From Polymorphum gilvum SL003B-26A1 (GTDB taxonomy: Bacteria > Pseudomonadota > Alphaproteobacteria > Rhizobiales > Stappiaceae), in contig NC_015259.1 in the NCBI RefSeq assembly GCF_000192745.1, forward strand, positions 2,247,001 through 2,311,000: 64,000 nucleotides of DNA. The letters run 5' to 3'. This document shows positions 1 to 8,784 of the stretch, one piece after another. The translations under genes were made by a program, and so were the position numbers. The stretch's first letter is position 1, and each line of letters opens with the position of its first letter. Below the pieces are notes generated by a model. It saw only the letters and a program-made list of their open reading frames with translations, did no database searches and was not told where the DNA came from.

Positions 1-524
1 GCTTCGCGCGGCGTCAGGCGGATCGCCGGTTCGCAGGGTTCGTCGCCGGCCGGCAGCTGGGCGTTGCGCACGATATAGCGCGCGATCGACGCCGAGATCG
101 GCGAATGGCCGCGGACCAGGTCGTGCACCGCCGCGGCGATGTCGTTCGGGAACGCGTCCTTCAGGATGTAGCCCATCGCCCCGACGCGGATGGCCGACAG
201 AACGCTTGCCTCGTCCGCCATCACGGAGACGACCATGATGTCGACCTCCGGCAGGCGCCGGCGCGCCTCGCGGATCAGCGCGATACCGGTTCCGTCGGGC
301 AGGTTCAGGTCGCACAGGATCACGCGCGGCTGCCAGTCGAGACCGGCCAGCCCCTCGCTCAAGGTGCCGCCCTCCTTGACCGTGAAGCCAGCGTCGCCGT
401 CGAGGGCGGCCAGAATATGCGCGCGCGTCGGAGCGTCGTCCTCGATCAGGAGCACGCGAACCGGCGCGCCTGCAGGATTGGCGCCGCCGGCACGCGGCGT
501 GGCCGTGTCATCGATGCCTGTCAT
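1..524 (-). CDS. NarL/FixJ-type response regulator, 3' end cut by the window
   Basis: This is the N-terminal 174 residues of a two-component response regulator read from the minus strand. After about 20 flexible residues a receiver domain follows. It has an acidic pair (LLIEDD), the phospho-acceptor aspartate in ILCDLNLPDGTG and the conserved lysine in YILKDAF. The last visible residues, LTPREA, are the start of a LuxR-type helix-turn-helix, which the window edge cuts off. The start is the ATG at 522-524. The partner kinase is not in the window and the regulon is unknown. The gene lies 128 bp downstream of the patatin gene on the same strand, so co-transcription is possible but not shown. Confidence 0.88.
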   Translation of the reverse strand, partial: MTGIDDTATPRAGGANPAGAPVRVLLIEDDAPTRAHILAALDGDAGFTVKEGGTLSEGLAGLDWQPRVILCDLNLPDGTGIALIREARRRLPEVDIMVVSVMADEASVLSAIRVGAMGYILKDAFPNDIAAAVHDLVRGHSPISASIARYIVRNAQLPAGDEPCEPAIRLTPRE

Positions 525-652
525 GGGCGCTCCGCAGTGCCCGACGCGGCGTGCATGGTGCGTGCGAGCGCCGGCCGCCGGACGATCCGCTCAGTATGTC
601 CCAAAACCGCACCTGCTCCCACCCCAGGTTCATGGCTGCCCGCGCCCGCGTC

Positions 653-1894
653 CTAATGCGTGCCCGGCGGTGCGTCGCGCCAGGCACGGCCTTCCAGTGC
701 CCGCCGGTAGCCGTAGTCGAACAGCGCCTCCATGTAGGCCTCGTCGAAGGGCGCCGGCAGCTTCTTGGTGAAGTCGCTTTCGATGTAGGCGACGTTGAAC
801 GCGGCGCCGTGCTTCCTTGCCAGGTCGTACATGATCTGGATCGACTGGACGCCGTGCGCCTTGATGATCGTCGACAGCGAACGGCCGGCGATCGCGAAGG
901 TGCGGCTGCGCGTGGCGTCGAAGCGCGGCTGCATGCTGTTGTTCATCAGCATGTAGAGCGTGCGTTTGCGCCGGTCGACGCTCGGCCGTCTGGCGGTGCC
1001 GGGAGAGATGGTGGTCGGCAACGTCAGCACCTGCATGGTCGTGCCGCCGTCGACATGCATTTCCTCGATGGTCACGCCGTTGGCCTCGGCCTTGATGAAC
1101 ACGGGCGGGAACAGGCCGGGAATGCTGGCCGAGGCGAGCAGCACGTCGAGGAACAGGGCGCGCCGGCGCGGGGAGGGCGTCGCAGCGATCTTGCCCATAT
1201 CCCAGACGACCGGGCGCTGGGCGTCCAGGTTGGTCGTGACGATGTAGAGCCGGCGGCCGTTCCTGTGCGCGGCGGCGATCTCGTCGAGCATCCGGTCGGT
1301 CAGCTGTGCGTCGATCGTCCTGCGCAGCGGCGTGGTGTCCATGGCTGCCGCACCGCCGACCAGGCTGGGAAGTCCGGCGAACTTGAACACGCTCTCCTTG
1401 CCGATGTCGGTGAAGATCCTGCGCAACTGCTCGTCGTAGTGCGGGCCGAGGAAGGCGAACGGCGCCATGAGCGCGCCGGTCGACACGCCGGATACCAGCT
1501 CGTACTGTGGCCGCTGGCCGGCATCCGTCAGGCCGACGAGCAGGCCGGCTCCGAAGGCGCCGTCCTCGCCGCCGCCGGAGATCATCAGCCACTCGGCGCT
1601 GCCCCGCTTCAGCACGTCGGGTCCCTTGGCCGCGACCTCGGCGAGGACGCGTTCGATCATGCGGTTCCGGAACGCGCTGCCGTCGTCGTCGGCATAGAAG
1701 CGGATATCGTCGAACCCGTCGATGGTCGCGACCGCCTGCTGCGTCTCGTCATAGGTCGCGCGCTGCGGCACGCTCGCACAGGCCGCCAGGAGTGCGACCG
1801 CCATGACCAGACTGCCGGGTCTGGTCCATCTGCGGGACCGTGTCTCGACGCGCCGAGGTCCGGCCGCGCGACGCTCCGACACATGGTCTGGCAT
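653..1894 (-). CDS. patatin-like phospholipase, predicted lipoprotein
   Basis: The 413-residue protein has a basic N-terminus, a short hydrophobic stretch and a lipobox ending at Cys39 (ALLAAC), so it is probably lipid-anchored in the outer membrane or periplasm. The patatin fold is shown by the oxyanion motif SGGGEDGAFGAG (about residues 106-117), the nucleophile elbow GVSTG with Ser138, and a later DGG that supplies the dyad aspartate. Patatin-like enzymes are serine lipases or phospholipases acting on acyl lipids. The exact substrate cannot be read here. The ATG at 1892-1894 is preferred over an upstream start because AGGAG lies 8 bases before it and the lipobox then sits at a normal distance. 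The short Cys-rich gene lies 71 bp upstream. Confidence 0.87.
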   Translation of the reverse strand: MPDHVSERRAAGPRRVETRSRRWTRPGSLVMAVALLAACASVPQRATYDETQQAVATIDGFDDIRFYADDDGSAFRNRMIERVLAEVAAKGPDVLKRGSAEWLMISGGGEDGAFGAGLLVGLTDAGQRPQYELVSGVSTGALMAPFAFLGPHYDEQLRRIFTDIGKESVFKFAGLPSLVGGAAAMDTTPLRRTIDAQLTDRMLDEIAAAHRNGRRLYIVTTNLDAQRPVVWDMGKIAATPSPRRRALFLDVLLASASIPGLFPPVFIKAEANGVTIEEMHVDGGTTMQVLTLPTTISPGTARRPSVDRRKRTLYMLMNNSMQPRFDATRSRTFAIAGRSLSTIIKAHGVQSIQIMYDLARKHGAAFNVAYIESDFTKKLPAPFDEAYMEALFDYGYRRALEGRAWRDAPPGTH

Positions 1895-1965
1895 GGAAGC
1901 GCTCCTGCTGCCGGCGGGAGGGGCCGCCGCGGGTAACGACAGCCGCCCGCGCGCCGGTCGTGCCG

Positions 1966-2187
1966 CTACTGGGTGGCGGCGGCGATGGCGGCCCTGCAGC
2001 CGCTCGAGACCTGATCGATCTTCTCGATCAGGCAGCCGCGGACGCGCGCCCGGTCGGGCAGGTGCTGCGAGCACAGCTTCTGGGCGTCGCCCCGGCAGGC
2101 GGCCTGCGCCTGCTGGTTGGCCTGCTGCGCCACAGCGTGGCTGGCGACGGCGACAAGAATGCCGGCTGCGGCGAGAAATGTCTTCAT
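1966..2187 (-). CDS. small secreted cysteine-rich repeat protein
   Basis: This 73-residue protein has a clear signal peptide (MKTFLAAAGILVAVASHAVA, cleavage probably after AVA). A mature part of about 52 residues follows with four cysteines in the pattern C-x7-C, then VRGCL and SSGCRAAI. The spacing resembles the Cys-rich repeat of the GLG1/FGFR-like family (PF00839), which many alphaproteobacteria carry as single short exported copies. No biochemical role is established for these bacterial forms. A GGAGGA ribosome binding site lies just before the ATG. It may be co-transcribed with the patatin lipoprotein downstream. Confidence 0.72.
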   Translation of the reverse strand: MKTFLAAAGILVAVASHAVAQQANQQAQAACRGDAQKLCSQHLPDRARVRGCLIEKIDQVSSGCRAAIAAATQ

Positions 2188-2408
2188 GGAGTCCTCCTCG
2201 ATCCTCGGGAAAAGTGATTAGTCAAGCAGGCGATCATTCGCCCGCTGGTCGCGCCAACTCAACGCCATGAACATGGGGTAGGAAACGATCGGCAAGGGCA
2301 GGGCGGTACGATCGATCCCATGGTCGGACTTATGTCGGCGGCCGGCGTTCTCTAAACTCGCGCGGGCCGGCGGGAATGACCTGCGCTCGCCGGCGGGAGA
2401 GACAAGGC

Positions 2409-3308
2409 ATGATCGAGAAGCTGGAGATGTTCCTGGCCCTGGCGCGCGAACGCCATTTCGGCCGTGCGGCGGAGGAATGCGGCGTCACCCAGCCGACGCT
2501 GTCGGCGGCGATCAAGCAGCTCGAGGACCAGCTTGGCGCACTGCTGGTGCTGCGCGGGTCGCGGTTCCAGGGCTTCACGGCCGAGGGGCTGCGCGTGCTC
2601 GACTGGGCCCGGCGCATCGTCGGCGACGCGCGGGCGATGCAGGAGGAACTCAAGGCGGCACGGCACGGGCTGACCGGCCATGTGCACATCGCGGCGATCC
2701 CGACCGCCATGGCGGTCGTGCCGCTGCTGACGCGGCCGTTCTGCGACCAGAACCCGCAGGTGACGGTCACGGTCAGTTCGCGGACGTCCATCGAGATCCT
2801 GTCCATGCTGGAGAACCTGGAGATCGACGTCGGCATCACCTATCTCGACAACGAGCCGCTCGGCCGCGTCGCGCGGATGCCGCTGTATCGCGAACGCTAC
2901 CGTCTGGTCATGGCGGCCGGGTTCCCGGACAGTCCCGGCGATCCGGTCGGCTGGGACGAGGTCGGCTCGCTGCCGCTGTGCCTGCTGACCCAGGACATGC
3001 AGAACCGGCGGATCCTCGATGCCCGACTCGCCGGTACCGGAGCGGGCGGCACGCCGATCCTCGAGTCCGATTCGCTCATCACGCTGATGGCGCATGTGCG
3101 TACCGGCCGCTGGGCGAGCGTGATGCCGGAATCCCTGATCGAGATCTTCGGCGCAGCGGACGGGCTGAAATCGGTGCCCATCGTCGATCCGGGGCCGGGC
3201 CATCTGGTGGGGCTGGTGGTCGCGCGGCGCGAGCCGCACCGTCCGGCGATCGCGGCGCTGCTGGCGCTCGCAGGCGGCCTCGCGCGCGATCCCGGCATCG
3301 ATCGTTAG
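2409..3308 (+). CDS. LysR-family regulator, probable activator of the formate dehydrogenase genes
   Basis: The 299-residue protein has an N-terminal winged helix-turn-helix (about residues 1-60, with FGRAAEECGVTQPTLSAAIKQLE) and a C-terminal two-lobed effector-binding domain. This is the usual LysR layout and length. The start is the ATG at 2409 behind GGGAGAGA. It lies 106 bp upstream of fdsG on the same strand. In Cupriavidus and Rhodobacter relatives a LysR protein, FdsR, neighbours and regulates fds, so the same role is inferred here. The effector (formate or another C1 signal) is not visible from sequence. The same-strand arrangement differs from the divergent one in Cupriavidus and could allow read-through. 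Confidence 0.85.
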   Translation: MIEKLEMFLALARERHFGRAAEECGVTQPTLSAAIKQLEDQLGALLVLRGSRFQGFTAEGLRVLDWARRIVGDARAMQEELKAARHGLTGHVHIAAIPTAMAVVPLLTRPFCDQNPQVTVTVSSRTSIEILSMLENLEIDVGITYLDNEPLGRVARMPLYRERYRLVMAAGFPDSPGDPVGWDEVGSLPLCLLTQDMQNRRILDARLAGTGAGGTPILESDSLITLMAHVRTGRWASVMPESLIEIFGAADGLKSVPIVDPGPGHLVGLVVARREPHRPAIAALLALAGGLARDPGIDR

Positions 3309-3414
3309 GTCCCGTCGATAGAAATGTGCAATCGCCCAACGAGACAGCGATATTGATTTCCTCCTGCTTTTTCAGGCTTTTTCTTCGGCAGGCGCATGCT
3401 TTGGGAGAGGCCGT

Positions 3415-3894
3415 ATGCCAGTGCAGGATCAGGACGCGCGGATTGCCGAGCAGACGCGTCTCGTCGTCGAACGACACGCGACAACGGAGGGACCGCTGTT
3501 GCCGATCCTGCATGAGGTGCAGGAGGAGTTCGGCTGGTTGCCGCCCGCCGCGCTGAGGACGATTGCCGAGGGGCTGAACCTCGGCCGTGCCGAAGTTCAC
3601 GGCGTGGCGACCTTCTATCACGATTTCCGCACGGAACCGGCCGGGCGCCACCGGCTGAAGATCTGCCGCGCAGAGGCCTGCCAGGCGATGGGCGGTGAGC
3701 GCATCGCCGAGCGGGCGCGCGCCGAACTCGGCCTCGACTGGCACGAGACCGCGGCCGACGGCTCGGTGACGCTGGAGCCTGTCTACTGCCTCGGGCTGTG
3801 CGCCTGCGCCCCGGCGGCGATGGTCGACGACCGGCTCGAGGGCCGTCTCGATGCCGACCGCTTCGCGCGGATCCTGGCGGAGGTGCGCACATGA
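3415..3894 (+). CDS. fdsG: NAD-dependent formate dehydrogenase gamma subunit
   Basis: This 159-residue NuoE-like subunit carries one [2Fe-2S] cluster on a thioredoxin-like domain. The ligands are visible as Cys84 and Cys89 (KICRAEACQ) and Cys125 and Cys129 (YCLGLC). It forms the diaphorase end of the soluble FdsABGD enzyme, which oxidises formate to CO2 with NAD+ in the cytoplasm. The N-terminal part, with PLLPILHEVQEEFGWLP, matches the NuoE helical domain. The ATG follows GGGAGAGG. The stop overlaps the fdsB start (ATGA), so translation is probably coupled. Confidence 0.94.
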   Translation: MPVQDQDARIAEQTRLVVERHATTEGPLLPILHEVQEEFGWLPPAALRTIAEGLNLGRAEVHGVATFYHDFRTEPAGRHRLKICRAEACQAMGGERIAERARAELGLDWHETAADGSVTLEPVYCLGLCACAPAAMVDDRLEGRLDADRFARILAEVRT

Positions 3895-5468
3895 GCGTCG
3901 TCGTCTATGTGCCGCACGATTCCGGCGCCCGCGCCGTCGGAGCGGATGCGGTCGCGCGGGCGATCGACGCCCAGGCGCGCGGGCGCGGCATCGATGTGAC
4001 GGTGGTGCGCAACGGATCGCGCGGCCTGTACTGGCTCGAGCCGATGGTCGAGGTCGCGACGCCGGCCGGGCGCGTCGCCTACGGACCGGTGATGGCTGCC
4101 GACGTCGCCGGCCTGTTCGACGCCGGCTTCGTCACGGACTTCAGCACCGGTGCACCGCATCCCCTGGCCCTCGGCCTGACGGAACGGATCCCGTTCCTGG
4201 CCCGCCAGACACGGCTGACCTTCGCGCGCTGCGGCATCACGGACCCGCTGTCGCTCGACGACTACCGGGCGTTGGGCGGACTGGCCGGACTGCAGAAGGC
4301 GGTTGCGATGCCGCCGGCCGAGATCGTCGAGACGGTCACCGCCTCGGGCCTGCGCGGGCGCGGCGGCGCGGGCTTTCCGACCGGGATCAAGTGGAAGACC
4401 GTTCTGGAGGCAGCCGGGCCGCAGAAATACATCGTCTGCAACGCCGACGAGGGCGACAGCGGCACCTTCGCCGACCGCATGATCATGGAGGGCGATCCCT
4501 TCGTGCTGATCGAGGGGATGGCCATCGCCGGCATCGCCACCGGCGCGACCAGGGGCTACGTCTATCTGCGCTCCGAATATCCCGACGCGATCGCCGTGAT
4601 GCGCGAGGCGGTCGACCGCGCGCGCCGGCACGGCGTGCTCGGCCCGCGCGTGCTCGGCTCGCCGCATGCCTTCGACATGGAGATCCGGGTCGGGGCCGGG
4701 GCCTATGTCTGCGGCGAGGAGACCGCGCTGCTGAACAGCCTGGAAGGCAAGCGCGGCGTGGTGCGTGCCAAGCCGCCGCTGCCCGCCCACCACGGCTTCC
4801 TCGGCCGGCCGACCGTGGTCAACAACGTCATCTCGCTCGCCAGCGTGCCGATCATCCTCGACCGCGGGGCGGCGTTCTACCGCGATTTCGGCATGGGCCG
4901 CTCGCGCGGCACGATACCGATCCAGATCGCCGGCAACGTCCGGTACGGCGGCCTGTTCGAGACCGCCTTCGGGTTGACCCTCGGCGAGATCGTCGACGAC
5001 ATCGCCGGCGGCACGGCCAGCGGCCGCCCGGTCAAGGCGGTTCAGGTCGGCGGGCCGCTCGGCGCCTATTTCCCGCGCGCCCTGTTCGACACGCCGTTCG
5101 ACTACGAGGAGTTCGCCCGCCGCGACGGGCTGATCGGCCATGCCGGCGTGGTCGTCTTCGACGACAGCGTCGACATGCTCAGTCAGGCGCGCTTCGCCTT
5201 CGAGTTCTGCGCGGTCGAGAGCTGCGGCAAGTGCACGCCGTGCCGCATCGGCGCCGTGCGCGGCGTCGAGGTCGCCGACAGGATCGCCGCCGGGCAGGAC
5301 CCGGAGGCGCAGATCGCGCTGATCGCCGATCTCTGCACCACGATGAAACACGGCTCGCTGTGCGCCCTGGGCGGCTTCACGCCCTATCCGGTGATGAGCG
5401 CGCTGACGCATTTCCGGCAGGATTTCCAGCCCCGTTCCCCCCGTTCCCATGCCGAAGCCGCGGAGTGA
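3891..5468 (+). CDS. fdsB: NAD-dependent formate dehydrogenase beta subunit
   Basis: This 525-residue NuoF-like subunit holds the NADH and FMN sites and one [4Fe-4S] cluster. An N-terminal thioredoxin-like extension is followed by the glycine-rich nucleotide site GLRGRGGAGFPTGIKW, the flavin-region motif CNADEGDSGTF and GAYVCGEETALLNS. The cluster ligands near the C-terminus are Cys445, Cys448, Cys451 (ESCGKCTPCRIG) and Cys491. It passes electrons from FdsA through FdsG to NAD+. The ATG at 3891 overlaps the fdsG stop. fdsA begins 4 bp after the stop codon. Confidence 0.95.
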   Translation: MSVVVYVPHDSGARAVGADAVARAIDAQARGRGIDVTVVRNGSRGLYWLEPMVEVATPAGRVAYGPVMAADVAGLFDAGFVTDFSTGAPHPLALGLTERIPFLARQTRLTFARCGITDPLSLDDYRALGGLAGLQKAVAMPPAEIVETVTASGLRGRGGAGFPTGIKWKTVLEAAGPQKYIVCNADEGDSGTFADRMIMEGDPFVLIEGMAIAGIATGATRGYVYLRSEYPDAIAVMREAVDRARRHGVLGPRVLGSPHAFDMEIRVGAGAYVCGEETALLNSLEGKRGVVRAKPPLPAHHGFLGRPTVVNNVISLASVPIILDRGAAFYRDFGMGRSRGTIPIQIAGNVRYGGLFETAFGLTLGEIVDDIAGGTASGRPVKAVQVGGPLGAYFPRALFDTPFDYEEFARRDGLIGHAGVVVFDDSVDMLSQARFAFEFCAVESCGKCTPCRIGAVRGVEVADRIAAGQDPEAQIALIADLCTTMKHGSLCALGGFTPYPVMSALTHFRQDFQPRSPRSHAEAAE

Positions 5469-5472
5469 CCCC

Positions 5473-8352
5473 ATGGAGCTTATCCGGGAAACCGACTACG
5501 GCACGCCGCCGTCCCGTTCGCAAAAGACCGTCACGCTGACCATCGACGGCTTCGAGGTGAGCGTGCCGGAAGGCACCTCGCTTATGCGCGCGGCGATGGA
5601 GATCGGCATCAAGGTGCCCAAGCTGTGCGCCACCGACATGGTCGACGCGTTCGGCTCCTGCCGACTGTGTCTGGTCGAGATCGAGGGGCGGGCCGGAACG
5701 CCGGCCTCCTGCACCACGCCGGCGGCGCAGGGCATGGTCGTGCACACCCAGACCGGGCGGCTGAAGGACCTGCGCCGGGGCGTGATGGAGCTTTACATCT
5801 CCGACCACCCGCTGGACTGTCTGACCTGCGCGGCCAACGGCGACTGCGAGCTGCAGGATATGGCCGGCGCGGTCGGCCTGCGCGAGGTGCGCTACGAGGC
5901 GGTCGACACCCACTTCCGGCCGCGCCGGACCGGCGGCGACGCTAATCCGCAATGGCTGCCCAAGGACGAGAGCAATCCCTATTTCACCTACGACCCGTCC
6001 AAGTGCATCGTCTGTTCGCGCTGCGTGCGCGCCTGCGAGGAGGTCCAGGGCACCTTCGCGCTGACCATCGAGGGGCGCGGTTTCGGCTCGCGCGTCGCGG
6101 CGGGTCTGGCGGAGCCGTTCGTCGCCTCCGAATGCGTGTCCTGCGGCGCCTGCGTGCAGGCCTGCCCGACCGCCACGCTGCAGGAAAAGTCGGTGATCGA
6201 GATCGGCTTGCCGGAGCATTCGCGGGTGACGACCTGCGCCTATTGCGGCGTCGGCTGCTCGTTCAAGGCCGAGATGCGCGGCGAGGAACTGGTGCGCATG
6301 GTGCCCTACAAGGACGGCAAGGCCAACCGGGGCCATTCCTGCGTCAAGGGCCGGTTCGCCTACGGCTATGCCAATCACCGTGACCGCATCCTCAAGCCGA
6401 TGATCCGCAAGTCCATTTCCGATCCCTGGCAGGAAGTGTCCTGGGACGAGGCGCTGGCCTATGCGGCAAGCGAGTTCCGCCGCATCCAGTACCAGCATGG
6501 CCGCAGCGCGGTCGGCGGCATCACTTCGTCGCGCTGCACCAACGAGGAAACCTACCTGGTCCAGAAGCTGATCCGCTCGGTGTTCGGCAACAACAACGTC
6601 GACACCTGCGCGCGCGTGTGCCACTCGCCGACCGGCTATGGCCTGAAGACGACCTACGGCACCTCGGCCGGAACGCAGGACTTCGACAGCGTCGAGCACA
6701 CCGACGTGGTGCTGCTGATCGGTGCCAATCCGACCGACGGCCACCCGGTATTCGCCTCCCGGCTGAAGAAGCGGCTGCGCGCCGGGGCGAAGCTGATCGT
6801 GGTCGATCCCAGGCGTATCGACCTGGTCCGCTCGCCGCATGTGGAGGCGGCGCATCATCTTGCCCTGCGGCCGGGGACCAACGTCGCCGTGCTCACCGCC
6901 ATGGCTCATGTCATCGTCACGGAAGGCCTTGTCGACGAGGCCTTCGTGCGCGAGCGCTGCGACTGGGACGCCTTCCAGGACTGGGCGGCGTTCGTGTCCG
7001 AGCCGCGCCACAGTCCTGAATCCGTCTCGCAGGTGACCGGAGTCGCACCCGAAACCCTCCGCTCCGCCGCGCGCCTGTTCGCCACCGGCGGCAACGGCTC
7101 GATCTACTACGGCCTCGGTGTCACCGAGCACAGCCAGGGCTCGACCACCGTGATGGCGATCGCCAACCTGGCGATGGCGACCGGCAACATCGGCCGACCC
7201 GGTGTCGGGGTCAATCCGCTGCGCGGCCAGAACAACGTCCAGGGCTCCTGCGACATGGGCTCGTTCCCGCACGAACTGCCCGGCTACCGGCACGTGTCGG
7301 ATGACGCGACGCGGGCGGTGTTCGAACGGCTGTGGGGCACGGCCATCGACGACGAGCCGGGCCTGCGCATCCCCAACATGCTCGACGCCGCCGTCGACGG
7401 CAGCTTCAAGGGACTCTACGTCCAGGGCGAGGACATCCTGCAGTCCGACCCGGACACGAAACATGTCGCGGCCGGCCTGGCGGCGATGGAATGCGTCGTC
7501 GTGCACGACCTGTTCCTGAACGAGACCGCCAATTACGCGCATGTGTTCCTGCCGGGCTCGACCTTCCTGGAAAAAGACGGCACCTTCACCAACGCCGAGC
7601 GGCGGATCAATCGGGTGCGCAAGGTGATGACGCCGAAGAACGGCCTCGCCGACTGGCAGGTGACGCAGGCCCTCGCCAACGCCATGGGCGCCGGCTGGAG
7701 CTATGCCGACCCGTCCGAGATCATGGACGAGATCGCCGCCACGACGCCGAGCTTCGCCGGCGTCTCCTATGCGCTGCTGGACCGGGCGGGGTCGGTGCAG
7801 TGGCCGTGCAACGAGACGGCTCCGCTCGGCACGCCGGTGATGCACATCGACGGCTTCGTGCGCGGCAAGGGCCGGTTCATCCTGACCGAATATGTCGCCA
7901 CCGACGAGAAGACCGGCCCGCGCTTTCCGCTGCTGCTGACCACCGGCCGCATTCTCAGCCAATACAACGTCGGTGCCCAGACCCGGCGCACGGCCAACGT
8001 CGTCTGGCACGAGGAGGACCGGCTGGAGATCCATCCCCACGACGCCGAGCAGCGCGGCATCAAGGACGGCGCCTGGGTGCGGCTTTCCAGCCGCTCCGGC
8101 GAGACGACGCTGCGCGCGCTGATTACCGACCGCGTGGCGCCGGGCGTGGTCTACACCACCTTCCACCATCCGGCGACCCAGGCCAACGTGATCACCACCG
8201 ACTATTCGGACTGGGCGACCAACTGTCCGGAGTACAAGGTGACCGCGGTCCAGGTGTCGCCCTCGAACGGACCGACCGACTGGCAGGTCGACTACGAGGA
8301 ACACGCGCGGCTGTCGCGGCGGATTGCGACGCCGCTGGAGGCAGCGGAATGA
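5473..8352 (+). CDS. fdsA: NAD-dependent formate dehydrogenase alpha (catalytic, Mo) subunit
   Basis: The 959-residue catalytic subunit begins with a NuoG-like [2Fe-2S] domain (CRLCLVEIEG), followed by Cys-rich segments for [4Fe-4S] clusters (CLTCAANGDCELQ, CIVCSRCVRAC, CVSCGACVQAC). A molybdopterin-dependent oxidoreductase domain with its own cluster comes next (TCAYCGVGC). The Mo ligand is Cys383, followed by His384, in TCARVCHSPTG. It is therefore a cysteine enzyme, not a selenocysteine one. It oxidises formate to CO2 at a bis-MGD centre. The ATG at 5473 is chosen because GGAGTGA precedes it. An in-frame ATG at 5449 would overlap fdsB by 20 bp. Maturation should need FdhD and MoeA/MoaC, all encoded nearby. 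Confidence 0.95.
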   Translation: MELIRETDYGTPPSRSQKTVTLTIDGFEVSVPEGTSLMRAAMEIGIKVPKLCATDMVDAFGSCRLCLVEIEGRAGTPASCTTPAAQGMVVHTQTGRLKDLRRGVMELYISDHPLDCLTCAANGDCELQDMAGAVGLREVRYEAVDTHFRPRRTGGDANPQWLPKDESNPYFTYDPSKCIVCSRCVRACEEVQGTFALTIEGRGFGSRVAAGLAEPFVASECVSCGACVQACPTATLQEKSVIEIGLPEHSRVTTCAYCGVGCSFKAEMRGEELVRMVPYKDGKANRGHSCVKGRFAYGYANHRDRILKPMIRKSISDPWQEVSWDEALAYAASEFRRIQYQHGRSAVGGITSSRCTNEETYLVQKLIRSVFGNNNVDTCARVCHSPTGYGLKTTYGTSAGTQDFDSVEHTDVVLLIGANPTDGHPVFASRLKKRLRAGAKLIVVDPRRIDLVRSPHVEAAHHLALRPGTNVAVLTAMAHVIVTEGLVDEAFVRERCDWDAFQDWAAFVSEPRHSPESVSQVTGVAPETLRSAARLFATGGNGSIYYGLGVTEHSQGSTTVMAIANLAMATGNIGRPGVGVNPLRGQNNVQGSCDMGSFPHELPGYRHVSDDATRAVFERLWGTAIDDEPGLRIPNMLDAAVDGSFKGLYVQGEDILQSDPDTKHVAAGLAAMECVVVHDLFLNETANYAHVFLPGSTFLEKDGTFTNAERRINRVRKVMTPKNGLADWQVTQALANAMGAGWSYADPSEIMDEIAATTPSFAGVSYALLDRAGSVQWPCNETAPLGTPVMHIDGFVRGKGRFILTEYVATDEKTGPRFPLLLTTGRILSQYNVGAQTRRTANVVWHEEDRLEIHPHDAEQRGIKDGAWVRLSSRSGETTLRALITDRVAPGVVYTTFHHPATQANVITTDYSDWATNCPEYKVTAVQVSPSNGPTDWQVDYEEHARLSRRIATPLEAAE

Positions 8353-8409
8353 GGGCGGCTGGGGGGAGCGGCGGCGGGCCGCTGCGGACCGGCGTTCAGG
8401 GGGATGGTC

Positions 8410-8637
8410 ATGGCGCCTGACAAGCTCGTCTACATGGCCAACCAGATCGCGACCTTCTTCGCCAGCATGCCGCCCGAGGAGGCGAGTGCCGGCGTGGCGG
8501 AGCACATCAACAGCTTCTGGGAACCGCGCATGCGCGCCCAGCTGTTCGCGCTGGCCGAGGCGGGCGACGCCGGTCTGTCGCCGCTGGTGCGCGAGGCCCT
8601 GCCGAAGATCCGCCGGCCGGCCGTCGCGCAGGGCTGA
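8410..8637 (+). CDS. fdsD: formate dehydrogenase delta subunit
   Basis: This short 75-residue protein carries the family signature DKLVYMANQIATFF near its start and HINSFWEPRMRAQL in the middle, as in FdsD of FdsABGD enzymes. FdsD is a small accessory subunit of the complex thought to help assembly or stability. The ATG at 8410 is preferred because GGGGG stands 6 bases upstream. The ATG at 8404 would have no spacing. It follows fdsA by about 57 bp. In the usual fdsGBACD order the fdhD homologue (fdsC) sits in this gap, but here it is on the other strand at 9505. Confidence 0.87.
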   Translation: MAPDKLVYMANQIATFFASMPPEEASAGVAEHINSFWEPRMRAQLFALAEAGDAGLSPLVREALPKIRRPAVAQG

Positions 8638-8742
8638 TGCCGGCCGCCTTGCCGCGATCGCATCGTCCCATCGTCCCGGTTCCGACCGTCGTCTCGCCAC
8701 CGTCGCCCCTGCGCGTCCACGGCCCGGCCATACTCGCCGAAG

Positions 8743-8784
8743 GTCATCCCGGGCGAGCAGCGCGAGACCCGGGGCCTACTCGTT
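8743..8784 (+). repeat. dispersed palindromic repeat, copy 1
   Basis: The element begins GTCATCCCGGGCGAG and runs on to GAGACCCGGGGCCTACTCG. The CCCGGG cores can pair across a short middle. Two related copies lie at 10532-10577 and 10651-10687. Extragenic palindromes starting GTCATCCCGGGC are common in Hyphomicrobiales genomes. This copy overlaps the last codons and stop codon of the DUF2478 gene. It may also act as a 3' hairpin between the convergent fdsD and DUF2478 genes. Confidence 0.6.

Noticed and set aside
3309-3414. A specific LysR binding box before fdsG
   Set aside because: Several AT-rich half-sites are present but no clear T-N11-A palindrome stands out, so no site is claimed.
3783-5474. 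Long open frame antisense to fdsB
   Set aside because: It has no recognisable domain, lies fully over a conserved enzyme gene and is explained by GC-rich codon bias.
5377-8700. Open frame of more than 1,100 codons antisense to fdsA
   Set aside because: It covers the whole Mo subunit gene and reads as Arg/Gly/Ala/His-rich low-complexity protein. It is a typical shadow in high-GC DNA.
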